From assembly GCA_963970005.1 (NCBI GenBank), contig CAXAMN010021773.1, forward strand, positions 314,453 to 378,452: a stretch of 64,000 nt of DNA, in the 5' to 3' direction. Position numbers and translations under genes: made by a program. This DNA comes from Durusdinium trenchii (lineage: Eukaryota; Sar; Dinophyceae; Suessiales; Symbiodiniaceae). This document shows positions 22,501 through 28,270 of this stretch, piece by piece. The notes below the pieces were generated by a model that was not told where the DNA came from, ran no database searches, and was given only the letters and a program-made list of their open reading frames with translations. Within the stretch, counting starts at the first letter, position 1. Each line of letters begins with the position of its first letter.

Positions 22501-23876
22501 TTGGTAACCAACTCAGCAGAACATGTGACAAGAGCCATAATCATAGAGATTGTGCAGGTAAGTACACTAAGACTACTCAATTGTATAATAAGAAGATAGT
22601 CGGCATCATCCTGAAGACCGTGACCAAGAGAATCGCTGCACTTCAGAAGTCTGAGAAGATGATGCATGCCGTTCCGTGCCTTATGATTCGAGCCTTGGGT
22701 AGTTCCTTCAATGAGCGTTATGTGTGTGATGCAACATCAAACAAGACTGTGTACACACGTTATGAGCAAGGGACACAAACATCACACGCACGACGAATCG
22801 AACCACATGACATCCATGATTGTCAGGCTTGTTATGTTTGTTCGTGTGACCACAACATTGCTTCACCCGTACGGTTTAGCGACGTGGCTATGGAGTCTGT
22901 TGGTGGTGTCATGAACTATAACAGCAACACGGGCGGCTACCCGACTTTCATCATCAAGATCCTCGATGGCCTGGTTGAGATGAAGGAGAGAGGGCAGATC
23001 GCCCTGCCTCCAAGGATGTCAAGGAGTACGCATGGGTTGGATGTGGTTGAAGCATGGATTGCCGTCGGCATTCCTCCGCTCGTCCCGATATCCATCAACT
23101 ATGCGATGTCCAGGACGAAATCCGACGACACCAAATTCTTGACCGCTTCACTGAAGAAGTTAGTAGGCTACATGAACGAGGACGAGAAGAAAGAGATTAC
23201 AGGCGACTTAGTAAGACGCTATAAGCTATCCATGGCCACCATCAAGGGGCGCTTCGGGAACGATGCGAATGGGGTTTTCAGTAACCTCTCTCGCTACCTC
23301 GTGGAGCCTGAGGAGATTGGGGCGATCGATGACTTATGGGACGACGTCCGCGACTTCATCAACAACGGCAGATTCAATGACACTATGGTTGCCTACCAAC
23401 AATGGAGGAACCTGTCCGGGTCGGCCAAGGAGAGCATGAACATGCGTGAAGCCGCGGATCCGTCAGATCATGTCTATGCTACCCGCCTAGAAAGTTACTA
23501 CACAATCTTCAGCTCGATCTTCTACCACACCTCTGACAAGCTCACCAATCGAAACGCAAAGGAGAAGGTGAAAGAGCTGATAGATACGGTGAACAGAGAA
23601 GTTCGTAACATGGCACTCGCAATAAGGGTCCACAACTTGGACAGCACATTGGACAAGATCCATGTGATTGACGTGCTCGAGGACCTGGTTGCCAGGAGGA
23701 GAGGGTTGCCGAAGTACAGGTCGGCGGCTCAGAACCATATGGAGACCTTTTTAGGCTCCATGAGTGTTATGGTGAAGTACCTCGACATACCTCGACAACT
23801 GCAAGCCTGCGGTAGCCATGATAATACCAGAAGAACTCAGATTCATGAGGGAGAAAGTCATGCCGATGATCAATGA
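13557..23876 (+). CDS. Gag-Pol polyprotein, Ty1/copia, with C-terminal extension
   Basis: 3439 residues counted from a TTG. Order: coiled-coil Gag (about 30-300); capsid-like helical core (about 310-540); CCCH zinc fingers near 620 and 677; protease MDTGCG with D878; integrase HHCC (H1149, H1153, C1160, C1163) and acidic residues D1192, D1253, E1284; acidic and Lys-rich linker (about 1450-1700); reverse transcriptase with YVDD at 2013-2016; RNase H with D2237, E2282 or E2284, D2317 or D2318 and HTKGF. Key residues are present, so the enzymes may be active. About 1000 residues follow RNase H. They include a Gly-rich spacer and a methyltransferase-like region with GPCTGGS (2867-2872) and FELPRYC (2920-2926), then a helical tail with no known match. 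The CCCH fingers replace the usual CCHC knuckle of Gag. Confidence 0.93.
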   Translation: MLSAAHDLQYQIDTDRVAMRDRLTQLGEYADRNSAEMVSQVVNIGTEEIQAIPAERDRAVTELMTAVADAENIRDLYRQEIVGLQRQSVRNKHEYAEEMKMKEAMYTSKIKWLSEENEELNNRSYNQDNFIMTIREQLKRANEELTQARTQGSDRPSQPSNVELKKAEVKMNMLEEDILRKERMLKRLQEELIESSASEAQLKVALKMKPPDMGSESNVESEMMTRLKAELERTEKSLRSEEKEAMEYYEGMMQNQQDMMEFEAHAARLRDERNKYRKRYEEERMNVENAAATEHGAASSSSSGGSKISRKEHEKINIPAWPKIHDLEVWKSQVVAAVVTASGDERQEDWIQWLSDAFKSPYDPFLLETSGEARFASIDAKLGITLHTIIHAAGERSHDVQLKVRQMMQRRARGTTPGMVKGREMLALIVDSFRSADNVDVMYASKHLFDLKFPGDNQLSRFLGQWDEIISGMDADDMLPDKALRNLLWDKIKDSKVMALDLSVYDNMLDKDPDKTYQKLREIMAKWIRKSIETTNKKEREKAFGNLMKATPAENKDPKAKPKNTKADPPKDAAPVLPQNNPKDHQKKDKKQDRGRSTTKSPKGDRGRSATPADTSKIGCAFHLHGKNGCSRGDKCKFSHQEKHKSSAKKPDNLKGDRSKSPGGRSTSPKPMKDQVCWNWQKGSCKFGDKCRRQHQAAPAAKQEAKGKAKPKPAAPAFMLCGDIESDDEDMQPALPNIRRGGLALRFKVRFDDQANVTTFPCDPGNELNTRPLRKKKSEVQKVDTELITSLRALRVNNIAARVAHAKGKMMESYSAEHIAKAWIQITQDEGIEVNVDLSDFNTSEVVRKDSVNYTIPGDTMFMAVERYDGPPIRFIMDTGCGHDLISREKVNAVGLTTKEGPKSVSFMTANGVTSTSEMVDINVDELPIMSEAHVLESTPSVFSIGKRCMEQGYSFIWPANQLPYLIDQNANKIPLSVHDNIPYIKVNDDDGRCLPRSDGLATILHRILSGVEREDEATAGQETQQEEPPPKKPRRRRRKKRDNQKDRGDESDINPAVAGDEGEPGEHGDDGYSPEEGYDGEDPGIDRDLDGQPEEAEDDEHGGDADSEREESDIDEDEEGLLEVDVIDGEARLSKPGVLKNEAKSILHLMTHRYKNPYCKSCVRAKMKHYKTSKGAFKRKLKAFGDLITFDLMNTQKMARDGIMPDKDVLVIRDRFTGVIWGYPLKASNSDEVVQAMKHYIGKRKVTNTYSDDAPQFEVALKELRIPLDQSLPGHPQNNSLAERNNQFMMLTTSTCLLEAGLPPCFWPFAVECVSHLLNIEKLSDGSSAWLKLHKSEFPGMVIPLGAKVFFKPSDARERDQDHKFDPKSIPGIFAGYVMGTRMNWSRKYKVWAISDFARQNLGYDAERPLRKLITPHITEKIFQDDGIEFPLKKEYERLNSTLEGMKVLKERAGSPDAPTNPELPDPDDSDDQGDDDDVPDPPDGDLKSRANEIDAIEDEKTEELAEKKKEDYSGPDHYSVGGPGDNIIYLNNDGEHVKIAKDGRLYRVGSDGRRLFHNSPRPKDYLTPEEWQKLSVKDRAMAKKAGEHVDRVVDRLTKKAKGLGSSTDKKEDEEPDELLKDLEDVKKDDDGGSEKKSKKDKKDKKAKKDKKSKKEKKSKDKGEKGDGEPGLAMPTTFREWDTDDDEDPWSPKSFTSESTCIPSDEEFLTDWDESAMWEDNDDNLAMAAWKTENVYNPLNGKVCCCITGDPTDNDIIDEPFPTMPCVVRDTQHRPKLMGNRLFNAVVSRPVSRAEILSNKKAMQSMLDEWGGLWDEETFDGSWLREYDEIVATSKKKGEEVHLARVHGICVEKNYQLPDDDPKRKFKGRGVLLGDQVKNQNFEAALFQDLGNSPATFEAARWADFYGCLEGNDVQMADAIRAYIQALLGGVPCWAELPWEAWPKHLQEEITRRGLKRPMCRVNKALYGHPDSGTMWEQHCDESVRALEFKPVGPEWPSMYYHEKLDLLLVIYVDDLKLAGPKGNLKKGWDLLRSKLRIEPETEVGLYLGCVLSKGEDKLADGSKVTTMTYDMSALLKMSVVKYLDIVGKDTVLKKVATPMLPDVTKDHPSRAPCSTHKGLAVTCTWCGTCFLPDQAASKARSTDDDVKSDTKEQPRGTLAPHAASLLMKLLYAARIARFDLLRAINVLARNVTKWTVADDAKLHHLMCYVHHSADQKMVGWVGDSKADLSLALFADADYAGCGQSLKSTSGAHMHAQGKRTRFPLAGGSKRQGCVSHSTPEAEIVAADYALRTLGIPSISAWETLMRTPPRIVFYDDNQAMINVMRSGRNPTMRHMERTHGISITWLYEMFKRDYLLLVYEVTARMAADIHTKGFDDANSWKHACMLINILSDDGLRSQALLDLMKPTHDGLSYAKQLQKDRHSKVPTYPYTTIPVVPPQLYQPGLSSKEGLQEIPGCDPYVMVRTPKLYRLRPPRAPPDMAYLRSTWILQDAQWQQIEDKVDPHLEPVRFDRWVERAFFQFHPLSSPLPEASAPASSHFNVATLPHLLFSLRPLVQCRELQQTLRDSSLYLSIHHCSTSALHVLNALTRLVHGGNGGSGGSSMIFDNFVSDPEEQEHSVHDHWEVDEEARTLTRIHSSPRRKAFCPGDAPSCPVDMSRIKDDRMTYRQGSQFGSSDFEDCVKDYWRHSGRGTHTKTHLRWTGKTVFTLRGNHAESENEEAKSAAIALCSTPKRMKTIPLKDIIVPTFVSISKAKSEESKEHRITDVNLRRHDGKIAYRYQFVLCEEDDNLAARDEQIVIDLYDIGKEPAFILLCSEECNHFTHLAAKHDCTIVTVSQSDDLTSPYGIARALAAVRSEKDAVMFAGPCTGGSAWSRYNAKVSDAIAKSIELKRALYWDLWERFETVMVRVLKIGAAALFELPRYCAYWKDQRVQSLVNGTDCDCHVFDGCMYGLGAEFNDSHSDKKFIKKPWKIVSWNLEFGNQLSRTCDKSHNHRDCAGKYTKTTQLYNKKIVGIILKTVTKRIAALQKSEKMMHAVPCLMIRALGSSFNERYVCDATSNKTVYTRYEQGTQTSHARRIEPHDIHDCQACYVCSCDHNIASPVRFSDVAMESVGGVMNYNSNTGGYPTFIIKILDGLVEMKERGQIALPPRMSRSTHGLDVVEAWIAVGIPPLVPISINYAMSRTKSDDTKFLTASLKKLVGYMNEDEKKEITGDLVRRYKLSMATIKGRFGNDANGVFSNLSRYLVEPEEIGAIDDLWDDVRDFINNGRFNDTMVAYQQWRNLSGSAKESMNMREAADPSDHVYATRLESYYTIFSSIFYHTSDKLTNRNAKEKVKELIDTVNREVRNMALAIRVHNLDSTLDKIHVIDVLEDLVARRRGLPKYRSAAQNHMETFLGSMSVMVKYLDIPRQLQACGSHDNTRRTQIHEGESHADDQ
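22020..22620 (+). other. Methyltransferase-like region of the polyprotein
   Basis: Polyprotein residues about 2820-3020. A strand-like AVMFAGPCTGGS is followed by about 50 helical residues, then AALFELPRYCAYWKDQ, DGCMYGL and a KKPWKIVS block with Cys/His residues. The Pro-Cys loop after a strand and the later E-x-P motif recall motifs IV and VI of cytosine-C5 methyltransferases. The AdoMet-binding motif I is not clear, so the region could be degenerate or a different fold. Confidence 0.35.
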
Positions 23877-26800
23877 GTGGATCCCGGTTGAACCCACGAT
23901 GTTTCGAGTTCAGTACAACGCAGCTGCAGCGGAGAGCGGGAGGCAAGATGAGTACAACCGACGGAGCAGCGCCTTCAAATCCTACACCGACTACATCGAG
24001 GAGTTGAAGAAGAAAATCGAGGACAAAATTATCCCCTCGTTGCCGTTTTGGAACATGCAGGATAGCGAAGGTCCTGAGCCTCCTGACGTTGCTCATAGGC
24101 CAAAGTGGTGCCCGCCTCTTCAGATATATGGTGACTTCACAAGGCCGACGGCCAAGCCAATGCCTCGCGCACCAAGACCTCCTCCGCCGCCGCCGTCATT
24201 TGAACAGCAGAACTTTTCGGAACGCCCTTCCGATAGTTCAACTGGGTATGGGTCGACATCCTATAAGCGGTGGGGAAGAACAGGTGGATCAACATCCGCT
24301 GGTGCGACATCAAGGGACATCTCAGTCACCACGTGGTTTAGGATGCCGTTTCCGATGGGATCAGATAAGCACTACGTGTTCGGGAAAGACTATTTCTCGC
24401 GAGACATGAAGGTCTACGCAATGGTCAGCGCCAATCAGGTGCCATCCGGGCACACCGTAGAAGGTCCCTGTACCGTTAACGGACAGATGACATGGCTGCA
24501 GTACTTACGAAGGTTGACGTCGTATTTGATGTTCTGGCATGGGGGGTACCAAGAGACAGTGATCGACCGGAACTACCACAAAGAAGACGCCCATTGGTTC
24601 GCCCAATATACCAACATCTACGACTCAACACAAGTGTCACTTGCTGGAGGGCTACCATCTCCGAGGACGCTATACAACCTTTGTTACCCAATGGAAGCCA
24701 AGGTGAGTGACGAAGCGGAATTGGAGCTAAGGATGCGTGAAACATTGAAGGGCTTCATCCCAAGTGTCACGTGCCAGCCAGCGTCTCGCACCATCGATGG
24801 TGGGAGTGTGCACTGTGAGTTCATTGGCGCCATGAAGACCAGTAAGGTGATTCTGATGTCGGACTTTGGGTACATAACCAAGTCGAACTCCGGGAAACAG
24901 ACAGTGTTCGCCCAGAGCTTATTGTCACTTGGATGGGATAAGGTCATCAACATGTCATGTACGCCTGAGTACAAGAGGGGAGTGGTGACGGATCCATATG
25001 GCTTCATCGACTTCATTCATGATCGAATTGATGATGTCAAACGCCATGAACCCACCTCCATCCATGTGTGGTTGTCATTGAGCCACCTAGTGACTGCGGG
25101 CGAGAAGGGGACATACAAGACAGTGATTGTTCCCACGGACTTCGTTCCAAGACTTAGGGACGCGATCGTCAAACTTGACACATGCTGCCAGCTACCTACA
25201 TTCGTGAGGGTTTGCGCAGACGTGGAGTTTCACCATGCCGTCGGTTCGTTCGGCAAGATCGCCAACATGATCAAGGACGAGCTATCGCTGAATGGCATGA
25301 TGTCCACGACGTCGGACAGATTCTGGCGAGCCATTTCGGTCGCCGGAGGCGGTCACCCCTACTCTATGAAGTCTGGAACCTCTTTGGTCCACGCTGTCAT
25401 GGAAAAGTATTTGTTCAGAGAAAAGATGCTCGCTTCTTGCTTCATGGCACCGGATCCCTTGACCGAAGCGAATAGCCTCCATGATCCCAACTTGGAACAC
25501 GTGTTGCAGGACAAAGAGAGGTTGTATCAGTACTTGTTCGGAGACTCCGTGAGGGGAAGTCAGGCATATCAGTCCACTGCGGGAGCTTCAGGTGAGAACG
25601 AGTCTGAGCGAAGGAAGAGGGAGAAGGTAAGGAGAGAGAACAAAATGCCATGGATGGATGAGTACTGGGGAGTCCTTCAACCAGAGCCAATCTACTCGAG
25701 GACTCAAAGGTGGTACGTCATCGATGACTTCAAGGAGGGTGAGGAGATTTGCTGCGACTACTGCTTGGTCTGCAATCCCATAGACTCCGATCAGAAAGAT
25801 GATTGCTATGCAGAATGCATCAACGGAGCAGCAAATAGATGCCGTGGAATGTCCGCAGAAGACTACGTCCAGAAGCGGCTCCATGCATGTGCTCGAATGC
25901 TTTACAACTTCGGCATGGGGCAGACGGTATCATCTCCCACCGTCATGATCTCTGAGATGAACCCGCACGTAGACTTGATGAAGTTCTTACACGAAGCGAT
26001 GGTCATCTTCAACGGGAACCCAGGTTTCCAAAAGGAGATCTCGTTCTTCGGGGGGATCAGGTTGTCATCAACAATGACGGAGAATTTCTTCAAGACGAGG
26101 AGAGGGCCCAGCATCCATGTGGAAAAGCAGATAGTTGGCAGCGCCAAGTACTACCAGGGATCCTATGACCTTGGCAACGTATGCTACACCAAATACCTCA
26201 AGACCATACTGGAGCCCGAGGTATTCCGAAATATGTTCGGAGATGATCCCTCGGAGGAACGGGTAGGTGATATGGTGGAAGCGCTGCTGGGCATGTTAGA
26301 AGTTGCTCAACTTTTCAAACACCTGTTCGTAGGATGGGGTGACATTGAGGCTTTGAGGACGGGATTAGAAGAATCCATCAAGCGCGTCACTGCATCGCTG
26401 TACGACAGGACAACGTATGAGAACCGAAAGCGATCGATGATCAGAACATTGGACCCGCACTCTGAAGAGGCGGCAAACGTGGCACTGATTCTCGTTCGCA
26501 TGAGGACCATGCCGCCTCCTGAATTCGATATCGACCACTTCTTCGAAATTGGGAAAGAACCAGAACAGGGAGCAGAAGCTACTGACCAGCCCGAGGCCGA
26601 AGGTGTCGATATGGAAACTGAGGGTGAGCAGGAGAGGGAGGAGCAAGACGTTGACATGTCCGATCCGAAGACATCAATACTGCAAGCCATCGACGAGTTC
26701 GAGAAGAAGATCGGGCAAGCAGAATTCTGCATCCACTGCATGAAGTCGGGACACACAACTCTCAATTGCGAGAAGATCCCTTCATCTTCACCCACAGTCA

Positions 26801-28011
26801 CCTCAGTGCTGAGCGATTGGAAAAAGAGAGTGAAGGGAGAGGTTGCACCCGACGATGTACCATCCGGACATCCAGCAGAGGAGCCTAAGAAGAAGAAGCA
26901 GAGAGCATCGCCTACTCCAGATAGGAAGGTCGACAGCGAGTTCAGGCGAAAGGAAATGTTGAAAGCAAGAGTCGTGACAATGTTTGACCATGACGGGTTC
27001 ACCTTGATTGAAAGTGCCGATGGAGTCGAAGGAGGGACACATTCCTACAATGGGCGGAAGCTTGCGGAAGTTGGCCCTAGGGATATGAGGGTGGTGTATG
27101 AGTTTGTTGAGAGGGCATTTGTACACTCCAGCTCCCTCAAACCAAAGGCATGTCATCAATTCTACCCCCTACCGACAAAGGGGGAGAAGGGATACAAGCC
27201 GATCGACCCCATGACGATGATCGGGAAAGTTGAGCTAGTACCGATCAACGGAGTCACTTTCGCTGCACAGAACTCCGACTATGGCAACCTCAAGTATCCG
27301 ACTCGAGAATGTCGAGTACCTGAATACAGCCAAGCGAGTCAGGCCCTGAGTCGCCGATTGGGAGCGAAGCTGAGGCATCGAATTGGACGCCAGTTCAGGA
27401 CTGGTGGAAGACTCACACCAATCAAATGCGATGAGGGCGCATGGGTGTCATGGGAAGACCTGTTAGCTGATAACGCAGTTTGGGAAGACGGTTATCACTA
27501 TGGCAACATTGACATCGTGACCAAGAAGGCGCGTTTGGAAAAGTACCTCGACCAGAACTACGAGTGTTTCCGCATAACCAAGAGGATCAGATTCCAAATG
27601 TTGGCAGTTCGCGTTCACCCTGATGAACTCAATGATCCTGATGATCCGATGGAGAAGGAATGGATTGACGAGCTCAAGGGCATGGGAATCTCCAAAGGAA
27701 GACTCCACAATAGCGATGGATGGTGCTTTCCCGTGGCTGTAAGAGCAACCTCAGCACACTCGTCGGACGGTGGAGGTTATGACGTTACCATCAACATCGA
27801 CCACATTGGATCGAGAATGACCAACGACATGGCCCTATCCATGGTGACTGCATTTCACGCTACCAATCTTGGAGCGCTGACTTCAATCATGCGACGGGGG
27901 GCTAGTGCCAGGAGGTCTCGGTACATCGGGAAGGGATTCTATCCACTTCACATGTTTTCCGCCATGGGCCTGGGAGCAGGGCTACAAGGGAAAACCTTGG
28001 CTGGGTCGTAA
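23818..28011 (+). CDS. Accessory polyprotein: RNase III-like, zinc knuckle, Tpt1-like
   Basis: 1397 residues from an ATG that overlaps the end of Gag-Pol by 59 bases in the +1 frame. It could be made by frameshifting or by a separate start. Residues 1-110 are helical, followed by a Pro-rich stretch and a globular region of unknown fold (about 170-560). Residues about 735-835 resemble RNase III: EISFFGGIRL sits where the signature ERLEFLGDAVL should be, and VGDMVEALLG matches the second acidic motif with D818 and E821. A CCHC knuckle (CIHCMKSGHTTLNC) starts at C971. From about 1170 there is a Tpt1/KptA-like domain with KLRH (R1186, H1187), GAWVSWEDLL, KRIRFQM, then FHATN (H1347) and PLHMF (H1378). 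The Tpt1 fold continues in another frame after 27990. No standard copia element carries these modules. Confidence 0.8.
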   Translation: MIIPEELRFMREKVMPMINEWIPVEPTMFRVQYNAAAAESGRQDEYNRRSSAFKSYTDYIEELKKKIEDKIIPSLPFWNMQDSEGPEPPDVAHRPKWCPPLQIYGDFTRPTAKPMPRAPRPPPPPPSFEQQNFSERPSDSSTGYGSTSYKRWGRTGGSTSAGATSRDISVTTWFRMPFPMGSDKHYVFGKDYFSRDMKVYAMVSANQVPSGHTVEGPCTVNGQMTWLQYLRRLTSYLMFWHGGYQETVIDRNYHKEDAHWFAQYTNIYDSTQVSLAGGLPSPRTLYNLCYPMEAKVSDEAELELRMRETLKGFIPSVTCQPASRTIDGGSVHCEFIGAMKTSKVILMSDFGYITKSNSGKQTVFAQSLLSLGWDKVINMSCTPEYKRGVVTDPYGFIDFIHDRIDDVKRHEPTSIHVWLSLSHLVTAGEKGTYKTVIVPTDFVPRLRDAIVKLDTCCQLPTFVRVCADVEFHHAVGSFGKIANMIKDELSLNGMMSTTSDRFWRAISVAGGGHPYSMKSGTSLVHAVMEKYLFREKMLASCFMAPDPLTEANSLHDPNLEHVLQDKERLYQYLFGDSVRGSQAYQSTAGASGENESERRKREKVRRENKMPWMDEYWGVLQPEPIYSRTQRWYVIDDFKEGEEICCDYCLVCNPIDSDQKDDCYAECINGAANRCRGMSAEDYVQKRLHACARMLYNFGMGQTVSSPTVMISEMNPHVDLMKFLHEAMVIFNGNPGFQKEISFFGGIRLSSTMTENFFKTRRGPSIHVEKQIVGSAKYYQGSYDLGNVCYTKYLKTILEPEVFRNMFGDDPSEERVGDMVEALLGMLEVAQLFKHLFVGWGDIEALRTGLEESIKRVTASLYDRTTYENRKRSMIRTLDPHSEEAANVALILVRMRTMPPPEFDIDHFFEIGKEPEQGAEATDQPEAEGVDMETEGEQEREEQDVDMSDPKTSILQAIDEFEKKIGQAEFCIHCMKSGHTTLNCEKIPSSSPTVTSVLSDWKKRVKGEVAPDDVPSGHPAEEPKKKKQRASPTPDRKVDSEFRRKEMLKARVVTMFDHDGFTLIESADGVEGGTHSYNGRKLAEVGPRDMRVVYEFVERAFVHSSSLKPKACHQFYPLPTKGEKGYKPIDPMTMIGKVELVPINGVTFAAQNSDYGNLKYPTRECRVPEYSQASQALSRRLGAKLRHRIGRQFRTGGRLTPIKCDEGAWVSWEDLLADNAVWEDGYHYGNIDIVTKKARLEKYLDQNYECFRITKRIRFQMLAVRVHPDELNDPDDPMEKEWIDELKGMGISKGRLHNSDGWCFPVAVRATSAHSSDGGGYDVTINIDHIGSRMTNDMALSMVTAFHATNLGALTSIMRRGASARRSRYIGKGFYPLHMFSAMGLGAGLQGKTLAGS
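25990..26340 (+). other. Degenerate RNase III-like domain
   Basis: The signature strand reads SFFGG in place of EFLGD, so two conserved acidic residues are lost. A VEKQIVGSAKYYQGSYDLGN block follows where RNase III has its lRaxlVsnxxLaxiA helix. The DxxE pair of the last catalytic helix is kept (D818, E821) in the context VGDMVEALLG. RNase III cuts double-stranded RNA with metal ions held by four acidic residues. Only half of that site is present, so a binding or structural role is more likely than cleavage. Confidence 0.45.
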
Positions 28012-28165
28012 GGTCGCATTGAGTGACCGCCCGGTGGTTCTATACATTCCGGTGTCGAAACTGCAGGAGTACGGGCTTCTCATCTCAGCGACTGGATCTC
28101 TATTGGTTGAGGACGTCGTTCCCTTCGATGAGGTCAAAGGGGCATGGTTGCAATGCGACAATGCA
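27325..28165 (+). other. Tpt1/KptA-like RNA 2'-phosphotransferase domain (frameshifted)
   Basis: The N-terminal lobe reads LSRRLGAKLRH, a spacer, EGAWVSWEDLL, a basic helix and KRIRFQML. This matches the LSklLsyiLRH...GWvxvddLL...KxRF pattern of Tpt1/KptA, including its catalytic Arg-His pair. The C-terminal lobe reads AFHATNLGALTSIMRRG, then LHMF, corresponding to the HGT...GL and HxH blocks. After a +1 change near 27990 it continues VVLYIPVSKLQEYGLLIS and SLLVEDVVPF, as in the end of the Tpt1 fold. Tpt1 transfers an internal 2'-phosphate of RNA to NAD+. Confidence 0.6.
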
Positions 28166-28270
28166 GAACCCGGACAGCCTGAGGAAATCGAATGGATCAG
28201 GTTACTCAATAGAGACCCGACCCTGGAAGCTACCTTGTTCTGGAGTCCAAATACGGAAACCCGACCATGA
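27975..28270 (+). CDS. Frameshifted C-terminal part of the Tpt1-like domain
   Basis: Continues the accessory polyprotein in the next frame (+1), entered between 27975 and 28005 near the GGGAAAACC run. It reads GYKGKPWLGRKVALSDRP, a strand VVLYIPV and a LLVEDVVPF block, and stops at 28270. Without the shift the upstream protein ends 14 codons after the HMF motif and the domain is incomplete. A programmed +1 shift, a real lesion or one wrong base all fit. Confidence 0.6.

Noticed and set aside
24300..25500. SGNH/GDSL hydrolase domain in the accessory polyprotein
   Set aside because: The strand VILMSDFGYI and a later DVEFHH stretch hint at it, but the GDS Ser block and the final DxxH are not in proper form. 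Left as unknown fold.
26307..27002. 231-codon open frame on the minus strand inside the accessory polyprotein
   Set aside because: Ser/Phe-rich antisense shadow of a long, motif-bearing + strand frame.
23818..28011. Envelope-like glycoprotein, as in some copia-derived elements
   Set aside because: No signal peptide, no membrane segment and no Cys-rich ectodomain. The motifs seen are those of nucleic-acid enzymes.
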